Positions 12,741-26,300 of a DNA stretch of 64,000 nt are shown piece after piece (the stretch's first letter is position 1; every line of letters starts with the position of its first letter). Source of the DNA: Formicarius rufipectus (lineage: Eukaryota > Chordata > Aves > Passeriformes > Formicariidae); assembly GCA_013399695.1 (NCBI GenBank), contig VXAU01001849.1, positions 267,905 through 331,904 of the forward strand. Direction: 5' to 3'. The notes beneath the pieces were generated by a model. The model was given only the letters and a program-made list of their open reading frames with translations. It was not told the origin of the DNA and ran no database searches. A program made the position numbers and the translations under genes.

Positions 12741-12744
12741 CCCT

Positions 12745-13885
12745 CCCGCTTGGCAGGGACGGGACGGGGCGGGGGAGGCGAGCAGTGCACATTTCCTTGT
12801 TTCTTCCTTCAGCCAGTAACAGCTCATTCCATTTACTGTCAGATGAATTCGGGGGCGAGTGCAGGAGGCACAAACACAGCAGACCGTGTCTCACTGGTCT
12901 ACCACTGAACCACAGACAGGAGAGTAAGTCCTTTGCTCGTGGTAGAAGCTGAGTTTTCCCTGGCACTTCATTCAGCTCAGCATAAGACGGGCAGTGCCGA
13001 GCCCCGAGCCTGTCCCGGCGAGGCTCCCGAGTCCGCTCCGTGCGTGGCACCGTCCTGGGGCCCGGGCTGACTCACCCCCAGTTCCCGATGCCATTCCTCA
13101 TTTCTGGCAGGATATGGGAAATGTGTCAAGCCTGGCACAGGATAGTAAACATATTCCATTGAGCTGCCTTTGGTGCTTTCACCAGCCCGTTTTAGCTCGG
13201 GCAGTTTTGTAAATGATGCTTTTAAGATAGGAGGTCAAAACCCCACTGGTGCGGCTCCTCAGTAACTGCAAAGATGATTTCAGAGGGCTGCGCTGAACTT
13301 CGAAACTGTTCAATAAAAAACTCACTCTTTTTTGTCCGACGCCGAAGTATCAGTGCAGTGCTTTGAACTGAGGTTACCTTTATGATTCACGGCATGAATG
13401 AGCACTTAGTGTGCGCATACAAGAGCCCTGTACGAATCAGGAAATGGCTCTTTCAGGTCTCCTGACAAAAGGAAGTGAGTCTGAGGCTTGCTAAATTTAC
13501 AAAGAGGACGTTGGGGAACTCAATCTGGGGCAGGGGATGGGGGGAAGGGAAGAATCTCTTTTTTTCTGTACGCCGTGTTTAACAACAACAGAAAGGAAAT
13601 TAAAGGGGCTAAAACTGCGGCGGTGAGGGCTCTCTCCACAGCTGCCTGCCTGTGATCCTTAGGTGGTACGTTCATAGAGTCACGAAGACTCTTCTGGCTT
13701 CACGCCTCAGCGTTGCCCCCACCGCTGGGACAGTGAGAGCTTTCCTACCTCCCTGAGGTAAAGATGTGAGCTGGCACGGAGGGAGCATCACGGCGCACCT
13801 CTGCTCGAGGCATCCCTCCCTCCTCCTCTGCCTCCAGAGCCCGCTGCCCGCGGAGCGGGGGCACAGCCGGGCTCCTCAGCACTCC
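12745..13885. promoter_or_regulatory. GC- and CpG-enriched patch
   Basis: CpG-dense sub-blocks at about 12,760-12,785, 12,985-13,075 and 13,780-13,875 are separated by ordinary sequence. The middle block (roughly 11 CpG in 90 bases) is the densest. No splice-supported coding exon is attached. This is a weaker island than the one near 3 kb and could be a regulatory element or a decayed island. Confidence 0.4.
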
Positions 13886-16800
13886 CTGCCAAGCGCTGGA
13901 TGTGGCTCACTTTCAACTCAAAGGAACTGATTAGCCCTCAAAGGCACGGGTGCTGCGCCCTGGAGTTGAGCGAAGGTACTTCAGGTGACGACATGGAAGA
14001 CCCAGACGCAGTGGGACACAGAACAGCAGATTTTGAAAGATTTTGGTACAGGACATGGTATGGTCCTGTGGCCTTCACACCGTAGCGGCCAAAGCAGGAA
14101 GAAATCAGGTTCTACTCGTGAGGTTACTCCTTATCCAGGCAGGCAGTGGCTGAACTAGCTACTACTGTAAATGCACATTGAGCAAGCCCCTGAAGCAGGA
14201 TGAGGTGCTGTCATGCAAATCCTCCAACACTTGCCTGCACAGCCCTGCTGGCCACCTTCCTTGGGTGGGACTGATGGACCCAAGGTGGGAAAGGGCTGCA
14301 GCAACAGCCTTCCTGACACAGCATCTGATCCTCAGCCAAAAAGCATGTAGCAAGTGGCCCATATTGTTACTTCATGGGCTCTCTTTTGAACTTCAGATTA
14401 GCATTGCTGAGCAAGATCCAAACACTCAGACTACACATAAGGTAATCCTTTTGCTTTAGTCTCTATCACACTGAATTCTAGAGTCTTGTGAAGGTTCATA
14501 TTCACACTATAAACAAAAAGAGAAGTTCCCTGACCAAGCTGTCCATTGTCCTCACTGCTGCTTTCATGATGAGCACAAAGAATCTGGGATCACGACTGAG
14601 CAGAGCTCAGGCTGCAGCAAGGCAGGCACACAGAAACAAGTCACCTGGGATCTACTGTCCTCTCTCCAGAAGATCCAGCAAAGCTTGTCCATAGCACGAT
14701 CATGCCTCAGTAACTGGGGCTGAGATGGGGCATTGCACCCAGTTTACCTGCCACGGCTGGTGACTGACTGGTTTTGTGGGTTAGTTGGTAGATTTAAACC
14801 TTCAAACGCAGAGCCTGACAGGTTAGTCTGGTATAGGCATTGTAGGTCCATTTCACATGCAGAAAGGTATTTTTTAGAAGAAGATTGGTAACCAGCTATA
14901 AGACATCCTCAGCCCATCTTTGATTTCACCAGCTTTCAACACCAATGCAATGGTTACCAGTACTACCATCTTGAAAACATGGCTGTGAGAGCAGCATTCT
15001 GGAGAAATCTATGGACTTCAAGACAAGATGAAAGTCCAGATCAGACTTTGGTCTTTAAACAGAGACAACCAGTGATGAACTTTACTGACATGAAACTGGA
15101 GAAAACACCACAACTGCATCAATATACCCACATTTTTTCCAGGGGGACTCTGAGAAAACTGCCAGCTCCAGTCAATAAGAACATCCACAGTGAATAAACA
15201 CAAGAATCAGCTAATGGTACAGACTTAAGAGGACAGGGGGTTGTTGCACAATTGTAAACATACTTTTTTCTGCTTTGTAGTTATGGTATTGTTATCACAA
15301 GTTTTCCTTGTAAACAAGAAGTTTTTGTACCTGACAAAACCTCTCTGCAGTGGGGCCGACCCAGCCAGCTGCGAGTCCACTCAGGTGCAATAGCCAACGC
15401 TGCTTTGAGATGCTGCATCCAGGAAGGTCCAGCAGGAAGCCATGCTGGCCTCCTCAGCAAGCCTGAAGAGCCAAAATGGTCTTTGTCAGCAGCAGTTTAT
15501 TATGATGAAACTGGCTTTAGCAGTAGCTCAGAATTTGTAGGAAGCCGCAGAAATAACCTTAACAAACCAAAAAAAAAAAGGGAAGAATAAACACATGCAG
15601 CAGGAGTTTATATTTGCCCTGAAGTAAATTTGCTCACACTGAGGTTTTTCTGCCAGGGCTAATAAACAGAGCAGTGGCAATTCCTTTTAACTCCCAGGGC
15701 ACTGTTTCCTTCAGGGGTAAAAGAGAATTCTCTCCACATCTTTCCTGCTCTTTACCGCAGTGCTGCAGCAGCTCTCCTTGAAGGTGACAAATGTGATGAC
15801 AAACGCTCCGGAACTTTCCAGTTATAACCTCTGATATTAAGTCTGTGTCTGGAGCCTCCTGCAATTGGAGCAGAGTCTAAAACGGGGTTTTGCAATAAAC
15901 ACTTTTGGCAAAATCCCGTGATTTTATCCAAGGCTGCAAAATTGTGCCTATTTACCCATGCTAACAGGATTACTCCAGGTTGGTGATGTTCTTCTAGGAA
16001 AAGGAGAGGCTATACCATCCACTTTCACTCAACTAACACAATGCCTACAGGAACCGTGATCCCAACACAGGGCCAACCCAATGACCTCCAGTTCTGCAAC
16101 TTTCACATACTGCAGATTAAAGATCATGTTTTTAAGAGAGAGCACTGCAACCTGGCCCCAGCATATCTGCCCGCAGCCACTGTAGCAGAGCATGCTGAGA
16201 TGAGAACACCATTTAAGCTGCAAAGACCCCTGTTACCAAGACAAAAAGCCTTCAAGTGGAAGGATGACCAAACTCTTGACATGAAGCTTGGGTGGGGAAT
16301 ATACCATTTTTAGCTTACATTGTAATATCCATAGGCAAAGTCTGGCAAGAGATAACACATGCATGCACAATTTAGTTCCATGCCTCTATGCACACGAAAT
16401 ATATTTATATATATCTCAACAGGGTTGACTGCTCTCCTGTTCCTCATTAGGAAGGGCTGTGCCAAGAGAGTTGAATGTTTATGATCTCTTGGGCTCTTAC
16501 CAGCATGAAACTTTTTTTTTATTTATTTCCTGCAGTTGTGAAAAATAGAAGATGTAAGGAAAACATTTCAGCTACGGCTGTCTTGCTCACATTTTGGAAC
16601 TATTTCCTTGTCATGTGTGCATGCAGGTGCTTGAAGGCAGTCATTTCCTGCTAGATAAAAGCATTCTGGTTTGATGTCAATCACTTAGGACACTTTTAAA
16701 CAACAGAGTAAATATGCTGTACCAAGATGTGATCAAGTGAAAAGCATTTAAGTGACATTTATTTAACCCAGGATTTTTTAAACATGCACACACACACGTA

Positions 16801-19800
16801 AACAAATAAAGATTAAAAGCTGTTGAGTTTGAACGAAACAAATGAAACAAATGGGACATCAAAAACTTCACTCTGCCTCACAGGCAGTAAAAAAGAAACA
16901 GAACAGCTAACAACTGCATCAAAAATAAGAATGAGGAAAGCACTTCTTGGTGAAGTCTGGGGGTGAAAATACCCAAACTACCTAGTAATCATATTCTTAA
17001 ATGCCAATGTGGCATATGCCAAGTATTACTGAAAAAAACACAGGCATCTAAAGCTGTTTTCCCAATTTCCTGATAATCATTCTCTATATGATATGAGAAC
17101 ACCTAAGTGAAGAACTATCTTTAATGGAAGAAACAGATCTATGCTTGTATTGCAGGAGTGGTGTAACAGAGCAGTTACAGCCATGAGTGATACTTCCCAA
17201 GTTTCCTTTCCACTACTGACAAAAATACTTTGATCCTCCCAAGCCTGCTTGAACTATGTTGGCAAGTTTAAAGTAAAAACAAAAACATACACACATACCT
17301 CTCAAACTCCATGCAAGAACTCTGCTCCCTCTACTATATCAACATACATCTTCACCAGCCTAAAACAATCACAAAAGCATGCACTGAACATGTTGGGAGA
17401 CACTGTTTTTCTGCCTGAAGCAACCACATTCCTTATGCCTGTAAAAAAAGAGTTGGCCCATTTTACAATGCCCACACAGATTGGCACTCACATTGCCAAG
17501 GTCTGTTTGTTTTTCTCTAAAAGTTTGTGGAATATGCTCAGCTGTAATACCTAACCATGTAATAATAAAGATGTTTAAAAGCGTTTTGAATATTATTTAC
17601 TTTGTACTTTTTTCCTCGATCTTTTTAGAAAGTTAATGTATTATACAAGCACATATTTCATTTCATCCTTCCCCCATTTCTCATACTCATTGAATAATTA
17701 AGGAGCATTTAAGACTCACCAACACAGCTTTAAATGCTCTGAGCTACTTGGACTACAGTAACTTGTGAAGCATCATGCTCCAAAAGAGAGACTCATTGAA
17801 ATGGCAAAAAATGAAGAAAGGGTTTTATTGTGCAAAGATTTCAAAATGCTGGAAATCCTTTTGTATTCCCTTCGTTTCACTTTCTCCTCCCCTGCCTTGG
17901 CTGGGAATAAGGAAACAGCCAAGTTATTCTATAGCTGGTTCCCACCACCACAACATTCTGGTTCCCATTGTGCAGTGCATTCAAACAAAAACAGGAACAA
18001 ACATTAACAGCTCCATTCCCATCCATCTACTAGACAGGAACTCACAGATGCTTCATTATATACCTCCTGCTGGCACTGATGAGGCAGAAGAGTTGTATAG
18101 AAAGGAGGGGGAGACTGACAAAACACAAGAGTCATTGTAATTGTTCCCATTCCTAATTCTATGAGCCCGTGTCAGCCAAAACATCATGCTACTTTCAGCT
18201 TCCCCTCACTGGTAAAAAATACAGGCACTGTCAACAGCATCTCCAGAATCTTTCACAGATTGTGCAAACATCGCATCCATGAGTTTAAAGAAGACAGGTG
18301 GAGGGAAAAAAACAGACCACTTAGTGTAACTGGAATTTTATTTTATATATAAATAATAAGAGACAGGGATTTTGAAACTTGTTACTTGCAATGTTGATCC
18401 TGCAGTGGGACAATCCTGAGCACACTTGAACCCCGCTGCAGAACCAAGGGCAAGGTCTCGAGACTGACCCGAAATACATAGTGTCCTTTCACAGAATCCA
18501 TAGCAGAAGCCTGAGCAGCACACCATCAGACCGTCCTGAGGCAGAAGGCAGATTAGTCACATTCAAAATGGATTCAGATGATTTTCATCTTTTTCTTGGG
18601 AAATTGTTGCTCATATCTATATTTTTCTTCTCCTATAGCTGAAGAAAGGGGACAGAAGTTAAGGCAGAGAGGAAAGGATGGACAAAGCAGAATTAAGTAT
18701 CATAGGCCTTTACTTTCCATTGCCAAAGTGCCAGTAAAACATTTTTCCTTTGATGTGGCAAGTTGTTCAAAAGGTATTTGAGGAATACTCTCAATACCAA
18801 TTCACTTGCAGTAGAGATACTTAACTCTTCATACAACTGACATTAGAGCACTAATGATCATGTCTATTCTAGAGAAGGATTCTTATAGCTGGCTTATGTG
18901 GAAATACAAAAGAGAAAGAACACTTCACAGCAACCAAACACCAATTAGAATCTGGGGTAATTAACGAACTTTCTCGAAAAGAATACTTGTTAAATTCCCA
19001 TCAAATGCATGTTTTCCTAATCTTACTTACTCTGATGTAAGACTAGGGTAATTAACTCAAAGAAATGGAATTACTAAAGATGGAACCAGGAACAGAGTGA
19101 AGATGAGATATTCTATCTTCATGGAAAAATACAAGCCCCCTTTACTTCTGTGCAACTCCTCAACACAACAGTTGGATAAAATTACAGCTTGCTTCTTCCA
19201 CAATAGGATGTGGTTTGAGCTGAAGTTTGTGCATAATTACTGATGACAAACAAACTATAATGAAGGAGGTGCAATGTTGCTGGTTTTTGGAATGGAGAAA
19301 CATGTTGCTGTCCCCAGTCTAAAGTGATTTTGTCCTTGGCTGACCATTCTCACTTTAGAGACCTAAGCTATGGCAAATCATTGAGGAAATGAGATTGTCT
19401 TTATTCTAGTAACCATGTTCAACTAGGAATATTACCAGCAGTTGAAAATACAGTGAGACTTTCAGGACTGATCTCATTCAAAATGAAAAGAATGTGACTT
19501 TTCAAATATCACAGCAGTGTTCCTCAACCTTTGGGATCACCCAAATCCAACAAAACATCTGCACTTGGATAAGGACTTAAATAACTGGATTTGATTTCAA
19601 GCAGCAATAACAAATTGCCACGCCTGCAGAACAGCTGAAATTGATACTGAACTGAACTTTCACCAAGTGGTTGCTTGAGGTCAAAAATCTACCAGTTCCC
19701 TTTATGTATCTCCTCCAGAAATCACATGTGGTAAAGCATGTAGGTCTTAAAACCAGAAGCATCCAGGTACTTCAAGCACCTGAACAATTTATCTTGACTC

Positions 19801-22500
19801 TCTTAAAACCTTCCCCAAACAAAGAAAACATGCCTGAAGCAAAAAGCTGACATTTCAAAAGGTGAATAAAGGCCTAACAAATTATATTTATAGTAAGAAA
19901 TGCCAAAAGAAAATAAAAGCTATTTATGGATTTCTGCTTGTAATGAACCTTGATATTTGTACAGTGTCCCAAACAAAAGTTCGATTTTTCTGGCTTTTTA
20001 TCATTTAGTTGCTCCATCCTAGCTGAAAACAGGCACAATAATATTTCAGTGAATTTCAGAGAGGCTTTTCTTCCTCTCTGTTCTCCTGAGTATCTTTAAG
20101 GGAAAAAAAACATTCTTCCTATTATTTTTTATTTTTACTTCACGAGACTATTTTACAAAACTCTTGGAAAAGATGTTTTCTTAAAGACTTTATATTCAAA
20201 TGTCTGAAGGGAAAACTAATGCGCTCAGTACATCAGCCAGTCAACATACCTTTTTGCCCTTGTGAGAATTAGCTATAGCAATTAAAAATACATTAAGGGA
20301 AACAACATTAAAAAATAATTTTGCTTTTAAAGCTGGCTGTGTAGCAGTGGGCTGCTATTGCTCAGCAGATATGTCCATTCCATCACGTCTGCAAACATAT
20401 GTCACTGATGGTGAAGCATGGAAGAAAAAATTAGTGCAGTTTGCTAAATCTGGGCTCTATTTACACAGTTGGCAGTAAGGGAAAAAAATAGAATTTTTCT
20501 AGTAAGCTGGACACTACATACAAAAATAATGAGGAATTCCTCCAATGCCAGGATCGTTTTCTGATGAAAAATCAGTTTTTAAATACGATGCCAAAATAAT
20601 GCAGGGCAAAGACAAACAAGTAGAAAACATGTTCATAAAATACACCCTTTATCAACTAATAGAGCAGACATTATCTGACATTCTGTACTAAATGATGCCA
20701 AATTAATTATAATTATTAATAATAACCCTCAAATACAGAGCAATTTTTGTCCTATGAAACTGAACCATCTTAAAAAAGTTGAGAGGATGTTTTTGTTTTG
20801 CTTTTCTAGAAACTGTAACCATAGGACTCGCTTGAGATTAGAAAGCAGCCCCGAGGCCAAGTCAGAAACAGAACTGGTGTGTCAGCTTCAGTTTCTGCCT
20901 GGGAGAACTGGGAAATGCCTCCACTTCCTCCATCATTTATTCCCAACTGATGAAACACGTCTCATTTGGGGAGTGCATTAACAAGAAAGGTCAGGCACAC
21001 TGTTGATTGTTACAGGCTGTAAGGCAACACTGTGTCCTGGCACTGACAAACCTTTGGAGAAAACTTATCAGCAGGGAAGAGGTTTCTTTCCCCTCCTTCA
21101 TACTTGTACAAGTGTGATAAAGAAGGCAAAAGGTTTTTGGTGTGGGAGGAAGAAATGGGAAAAAAAGAAACCAAAACAATCCAAATCAACCAACAATACA
21201 ATCGCAAGACCTTGCTCAATTAACTCAGAACCCTTCCAGCAGACCTGTATTTACTTGTCATGCTCTGAAGACAAAGAGCATTCCTTAACTCAAATGGTGT
21301 TAAAGAGTATGCATATTCTTGACAAATGTTAAAACAAATAAAATTACCTGTCCTCTTTTCTTCATCAGCATGAAGAACATAACTACAAGTCAAAATTGCA
21401 AATGTTCAGCTTTTCCAGGTTACTTTGTTGCTGTAGCCACAAACTGTTACCAGTCTTTATCCTTTACCTGTTCGATGCCAGGTGATGTAGCATTTTACTT
21501 CTGGGCTCTCTCTTTGTTTGAAGCAGCATGGACTTCCAGGGGTTTGTCACCAACTGCATCATCCTTGAGTGAAAAATGTGCACAACATTTCAATTGAGGC
21601 AATCCATGATTAATGTTTTTGCCAGAACAGAAACTCTCTTCAAAAGCTGAAACAAAACTGTCTTGCAAATCAAGTGGTGGCTGATGACACTAAGTATAAT
21701 ACACTCAAACATTATCTCCCAAACACTTTCTAAACTTTAGCCTTCCTGTAGTTATCTGAGTAATTAGAGGATTTGAGAGAAGTAGTTCAACAGAAGTGCT
21801 TTAATTGACTCATTTTGCCTGCACTAATAACAGAGGATGAATACCCACAGAGTAGTTGCTATTTTGCATTCTTTGAATTCTGTGTGGATTTATACAATAG
21901 GTCTCTTTTAGCACATATCCTTTGAGAGTGTGTTCTCACACTTTCCCCAAAATAAATGACAGAAATCAAAGAACGAGGAGAAGCTTGTTACACTGTCTGG
22001 TCTATCTGTCTGCCAAGATGCTATAACAAACAGGCATTTGATTATAGTTTTAAATAGATATCAGTAAAAAAACACTTAAAGGGCCACACACATGGCTCGG
22101 GGACTGAAGTAACAGACATACAAGGTCAGGCCGAGATGTGGGTTTTTCAGCCTGGCAAAGACCAGACAAAGGGAGAACCTAATTCGTATCCACAGTTTCT
22201 TAATGGACATTTACATATTTGGAAGAGCTAGGTTCTTCTCAGAGGTTCACACCAAAAGGACACAAAGGACAGAGTGGCATGGCAAATTTCTCTTAGATCT
22301 AAAGGGAAAAAAAAAAATCACAAATGTATCACACCACTGATCACGAGAGCAGATTTTGCAGAGAACTTTCTAAAACTCCACCCTTGGAAATATTCAGCCT
22401 GAGTCACCAAATATAACTCTGAAGCTGTCTCTGCTTTGAATGGAGGGTTGGGTGAAATGATCAGAGGTGGCATCCATTCTCAACTGCTCTTGAATTTAAC
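13886..22500. other. Intergenic, no gene seen
   Basis: AT-rich unique-looking DNA. Every open frame here is about 120 codons or shorter, with stop-rich alternatives on the other strand and no family resemblance. A short AT repeat (TATATTTATATATAT-like) sits near 16,400. I see no CR1, LTR or RNA gene. Confidence 0.5.
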
Positions 22501-22524
22501 ACATGAAAATTAAATGGCATTTCC

Positions 22525-23300
22525 TTTTTATTTTAGAAGGACACTTTTACCAATATGACTTAAATAAGGAGGTGATCTGTGATAGCCAACATGGATTCAC
22601 TAATGGTAAAGTGTGCCTGACAAGGTTGGTGGCCTTTTGTGACAAGATTACAGAGATGGTGGTTGAGGGAAGAGGGACTAATATCCTCTCCCTGGACTTG
22701 TGCAAAGCATTTGACACTATCCCACACAACATCCCTGTCTCTAAACTGGAGAGACATGGGTATGACACATGAACCACTCAGTAGTAGATGAGGAACTGGC
22801 TGGATGCCTCAAAAAGCCACAGTCAACAGTCTGAAGTCTGATTGGAGACCAGCAACGAGTGGCATCCTCAGGGGTCAGTGTTGGGACTGGCTCCAACATT
22901 TGTGTCAGCAACATGGACAGTGTGACTGAATCCACACCCAGGAAGTTTGCTGACAGCACCAAGCTGTGTGCTGCAGTCGGCATGCTGGAGGGAAGGGATG
23001 CCATCCAGAGGGACCTGGACAGTGACAGGACAAGGGGGAATGGCTTCAAACTGAAAGAGGGCAGGTTTAGATTAGATAGTGGCAAGAAATTCTTTACTGT
23101 GAGGGTGGTGGGGCACTGGAACAGGTTGCTCAGGGAAGCTGTGGATGTCTCATCCCTGGAAGTGTTCAATGCCAGGCTGAAAGAACCTCTGAGCAACCTA
23201 GTCTAGTGGAAGGTATCCCTGCCTATGGCAGAGGGCTGGAACTAGATGATCTTTAAGGACTCATCTAACCCAAACCATTCAGTGATTCTATAATTCTTAG
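22525..23300 (+). mobile_element. CR1 LINE with reverse-transcriptase remnant
   Basis: The 5' part (about 22,540-22,770) still encodes a CR1 reverse-transcriptase piece with SQHGFTNG, LTRLVAF and the motif LDLCKAFDTIPH, which corresponds to the F-xx-AFD-x-V-xH block. The frame then breaks, and the element continues through the CR1 3' region ('ctggaacaggttgctcaggg', 'ggctggaactagatgatc') to TGATTCTATAATTCT. The catalytic YxDD block is not visible, so an internal deletion plus stops make it a dead copy. Confidence 0.93.
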
Positions 23301-26300
23301 TGTGATGGAAAATGTAACAGAAGAAGCCAGAATAGACTGGAAAACATTTGACAGGATGGGTCAAATTTATACACTACAAACTAAACACAGTAAGGAACCA
23401 AGTCCATGAGATCCTGCCTATGCTGCACTTGAGATACAGACTTAATATATCAAGATTCAATTATGAAGATAATTCTTAAATTTCTTTATAAAAAAATGCC
23501 TAGCAAGACTTTTGAAAGGCAATTCTTCCAAAAACCCATTTTGTTTTGATCATTATTCTGGGTGTTTCATAGTATAGGAAATCACATCACAAGTCACATC
23601 CATTTCAAAATAAGAGTCTATTCTGTAATTTTCCTGTACAGGAACTTGTAAATTATGACATTTTACTAAAATTTATAATGAATACTCTGACTAATGATGC
23701 CTCATGTTGGGGTTTACTTAATCCTGAACAAATGAACAAAAAAAAAGTTGTTCACAGAGAAGTTTGTGTTTTACTAGTCACTTGCTTTAACATGTAAAAA
23801 GTAATCATCATCTAGGTAAGTTTTTTTTTAATGTTCTGAAAGAGGAAAGAAATCGAAAGCAACACACACGCAACAAAACAGGGGTCTTACTAAATTCCTT
23901 TGTTTCTCTGAGCTCAGTAGATCTCAACACAGCATTTGTCTTCACTAGATCTATTAAGCCTGAGTTATTTAATTCAAGCCACTCCACTGGTAAACTGTCA
24001 TTCCTCACAACAGTTCATTTGCTGAATTAGCAACTAAGAAGTACTTTTAGCTCCATCCATTGTATATACCCACTGTGTGAACAGTGAGCCTGAGTGAGCC
24101 TGCTCAAGCAGTAATATGGGTTAGCCAAAGGATATCCTTTGAATTGGCACAGGAAATACACACATAATTTCACAAAGAAGTGCCAAAGTCCTTGAGTCAC
24201 ACTCAAAACCAGATTAGAAGCAAAAAATGTGTTTAGATCAATGATCCAGAAGACAGACCTCCTCTGTGCCACAATGCCCTCTCATAATTAGAAGCAGGCA
24301 CATATTCAAGACAGTCTTTCCACTTTCTGGCTGAACACAACTACTCCATAACAAATCTGGGGGGCCAGAGGAGTTCACACTTCAGAGCTCTATGCTACAG
24401 TTCAAGGGGAAATATTTTGCCTTCTTATGCTTCTGACAGTTTCAACAGAAAGATGACTGATAAGAAATCTTCATAACACAATCACTATAAAGTGTTCCAT
24501 ACACTGGGATTCCATAGGATTTAAAAAAAAAAGTTATTATTTGAAACTTAAAAATTATACAACTATCATTTTCCCATTACACAATGTTTTTTGTATGATT
24601 TCAGTACATGAGTCATGAAAATACACCTCAACTTAGCTCACAGTATCTAACAGAGATACCTTGAGTCTTTAATTTCTAAATAACAAACTTTTAAAAAACC
24701 CACAATGGTTTATCTGAAACTTTTCCTTCAGTACAAAGAAAAATGCCCCGAAGCAAGCCAGCTCAATGTCAAAACCCTCAAATACGTGGTGCCTTTTTCC
24801 CTCACATGGCAGCTGAGCCAGGTGCATAAGTTTCAGTTGCCACCTCTGAAGAATTCTTGCAGGTGGCCAGGCCCTGTTACACTGGCACCTACTGTTAGAA
24901 ACTGAAACTTCAAAGGTAGGTATACATCTCTAATGCTTATGAAAACACTTGAAATGGGTAGTCAGGCCACCAGAAAAAAAACCCAAAAAACCAAAACCAA
25001 ACCAAAAAAACAAAAAACCAAAAAAAAAAAAAACCAGAAGCTGCACAAGAAAAACATTGGCTCACCCAGGCTCACAGATTAATAATTTACCTTTTATTCT
25101 GTCCTCTTTTGTTTGCAATGTATTGCTTAGAATAAAGAGAACATCACTGGCTGACCTTACTCATTCTCCCACAGTCAATAAGTAAGTTATTCTTCTTTTA
25201 TTTAAGCTGAGCTTGAACTTAACTCTCACAGAAATATGAAGCACTTAAAAATGCTCTCAGCTGCCCTTAAAGAAGCCAAGTTTTTGTAGAGTAGGTTCTG
25301 TCTTTCTCATCTCTAACACATCTAAAGTCACCATTGCCCATACTAAGGATCAATTACAAAAGAAGTAATACTCTTCAGAAGTTTTGGACTGTTGTTGTTC
25401 TTACTACCAAACAATAAAAGAAAGACATGTAACAGGAAACAGCATTTTCTGCCCAAAGCAGATGTTTAGCATTTAGTTCTGATGGCCAAACTTTGGCTTA
25501 TCTGTTCAGAAGCTATCGAAGACAAATCTTACAAGCATTTTCTGCAGAAAGAAGCTCTCTCAACTGCTTATGTTGTGTTTTAAAAGATGATCAAAACACC
25601 TGTGACTTAAAAAGTCTCTTAAAACTAATTTTAAGGTTTGCTATGGTCACAGTTTGTGATACTGATGTTAAAGCTCCCCAGTCAAAACACTGACATCACA
25701 GTTTTCATCAGAGCTTTCAGGTGAGGAAGGTGCAGGTCTACAACTTCCTTGATGCTTCTGAGAAAGCGCAGGAAACCAGTACCCAAAGCTGAGTCCTCTT
25801 TGCACCTGAAAGCACTATGCAACCAGCTAGCACTTAAAAAAGTACCCAGTAATAATGTTTTAGTACTTATATATTTTATATGTGCAATAAAAACATACAT
25901 AGATTTAAAAATACATATTATATATTAGTATTGCTAAGTCACTGGTGGTATTCATCAACAGTCTAGACAGGAATGGAAACCAAATAATAAGCCATAAGAG
26001 TTTCTCTCAATCTCTGAAGTTGAGAGGGAAATTAGTTTTCTGAGAGATCTTATTACGAGTTGGGTCAAAGTGGTAAAGAGCATATGCAAGAAGAAAGTAA
26101 CAAGAGATGAAAAGGAAGGTGTTTTTAGAGCCATAGTGCCACTCTGATTTTGCACAGTTCAGCCACTTCACTAAAAACAAGGGGTGCTCAATTCAGTGTT
26201 GTGGGAAGAGAGAGAATCCAAACTTGTTAAAAATGCAGCAGAAGTCTCTAATTGGTATATAGACAAAACAAAGTGAGAACTAACTGAAGAAAAATGGTTT

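Noticed and set aside
22503..22772. 89-codon frame as a host gene
   Set aside because: It is the reverse-transcriptase remnant of a CR1 LINE, broken downstream.
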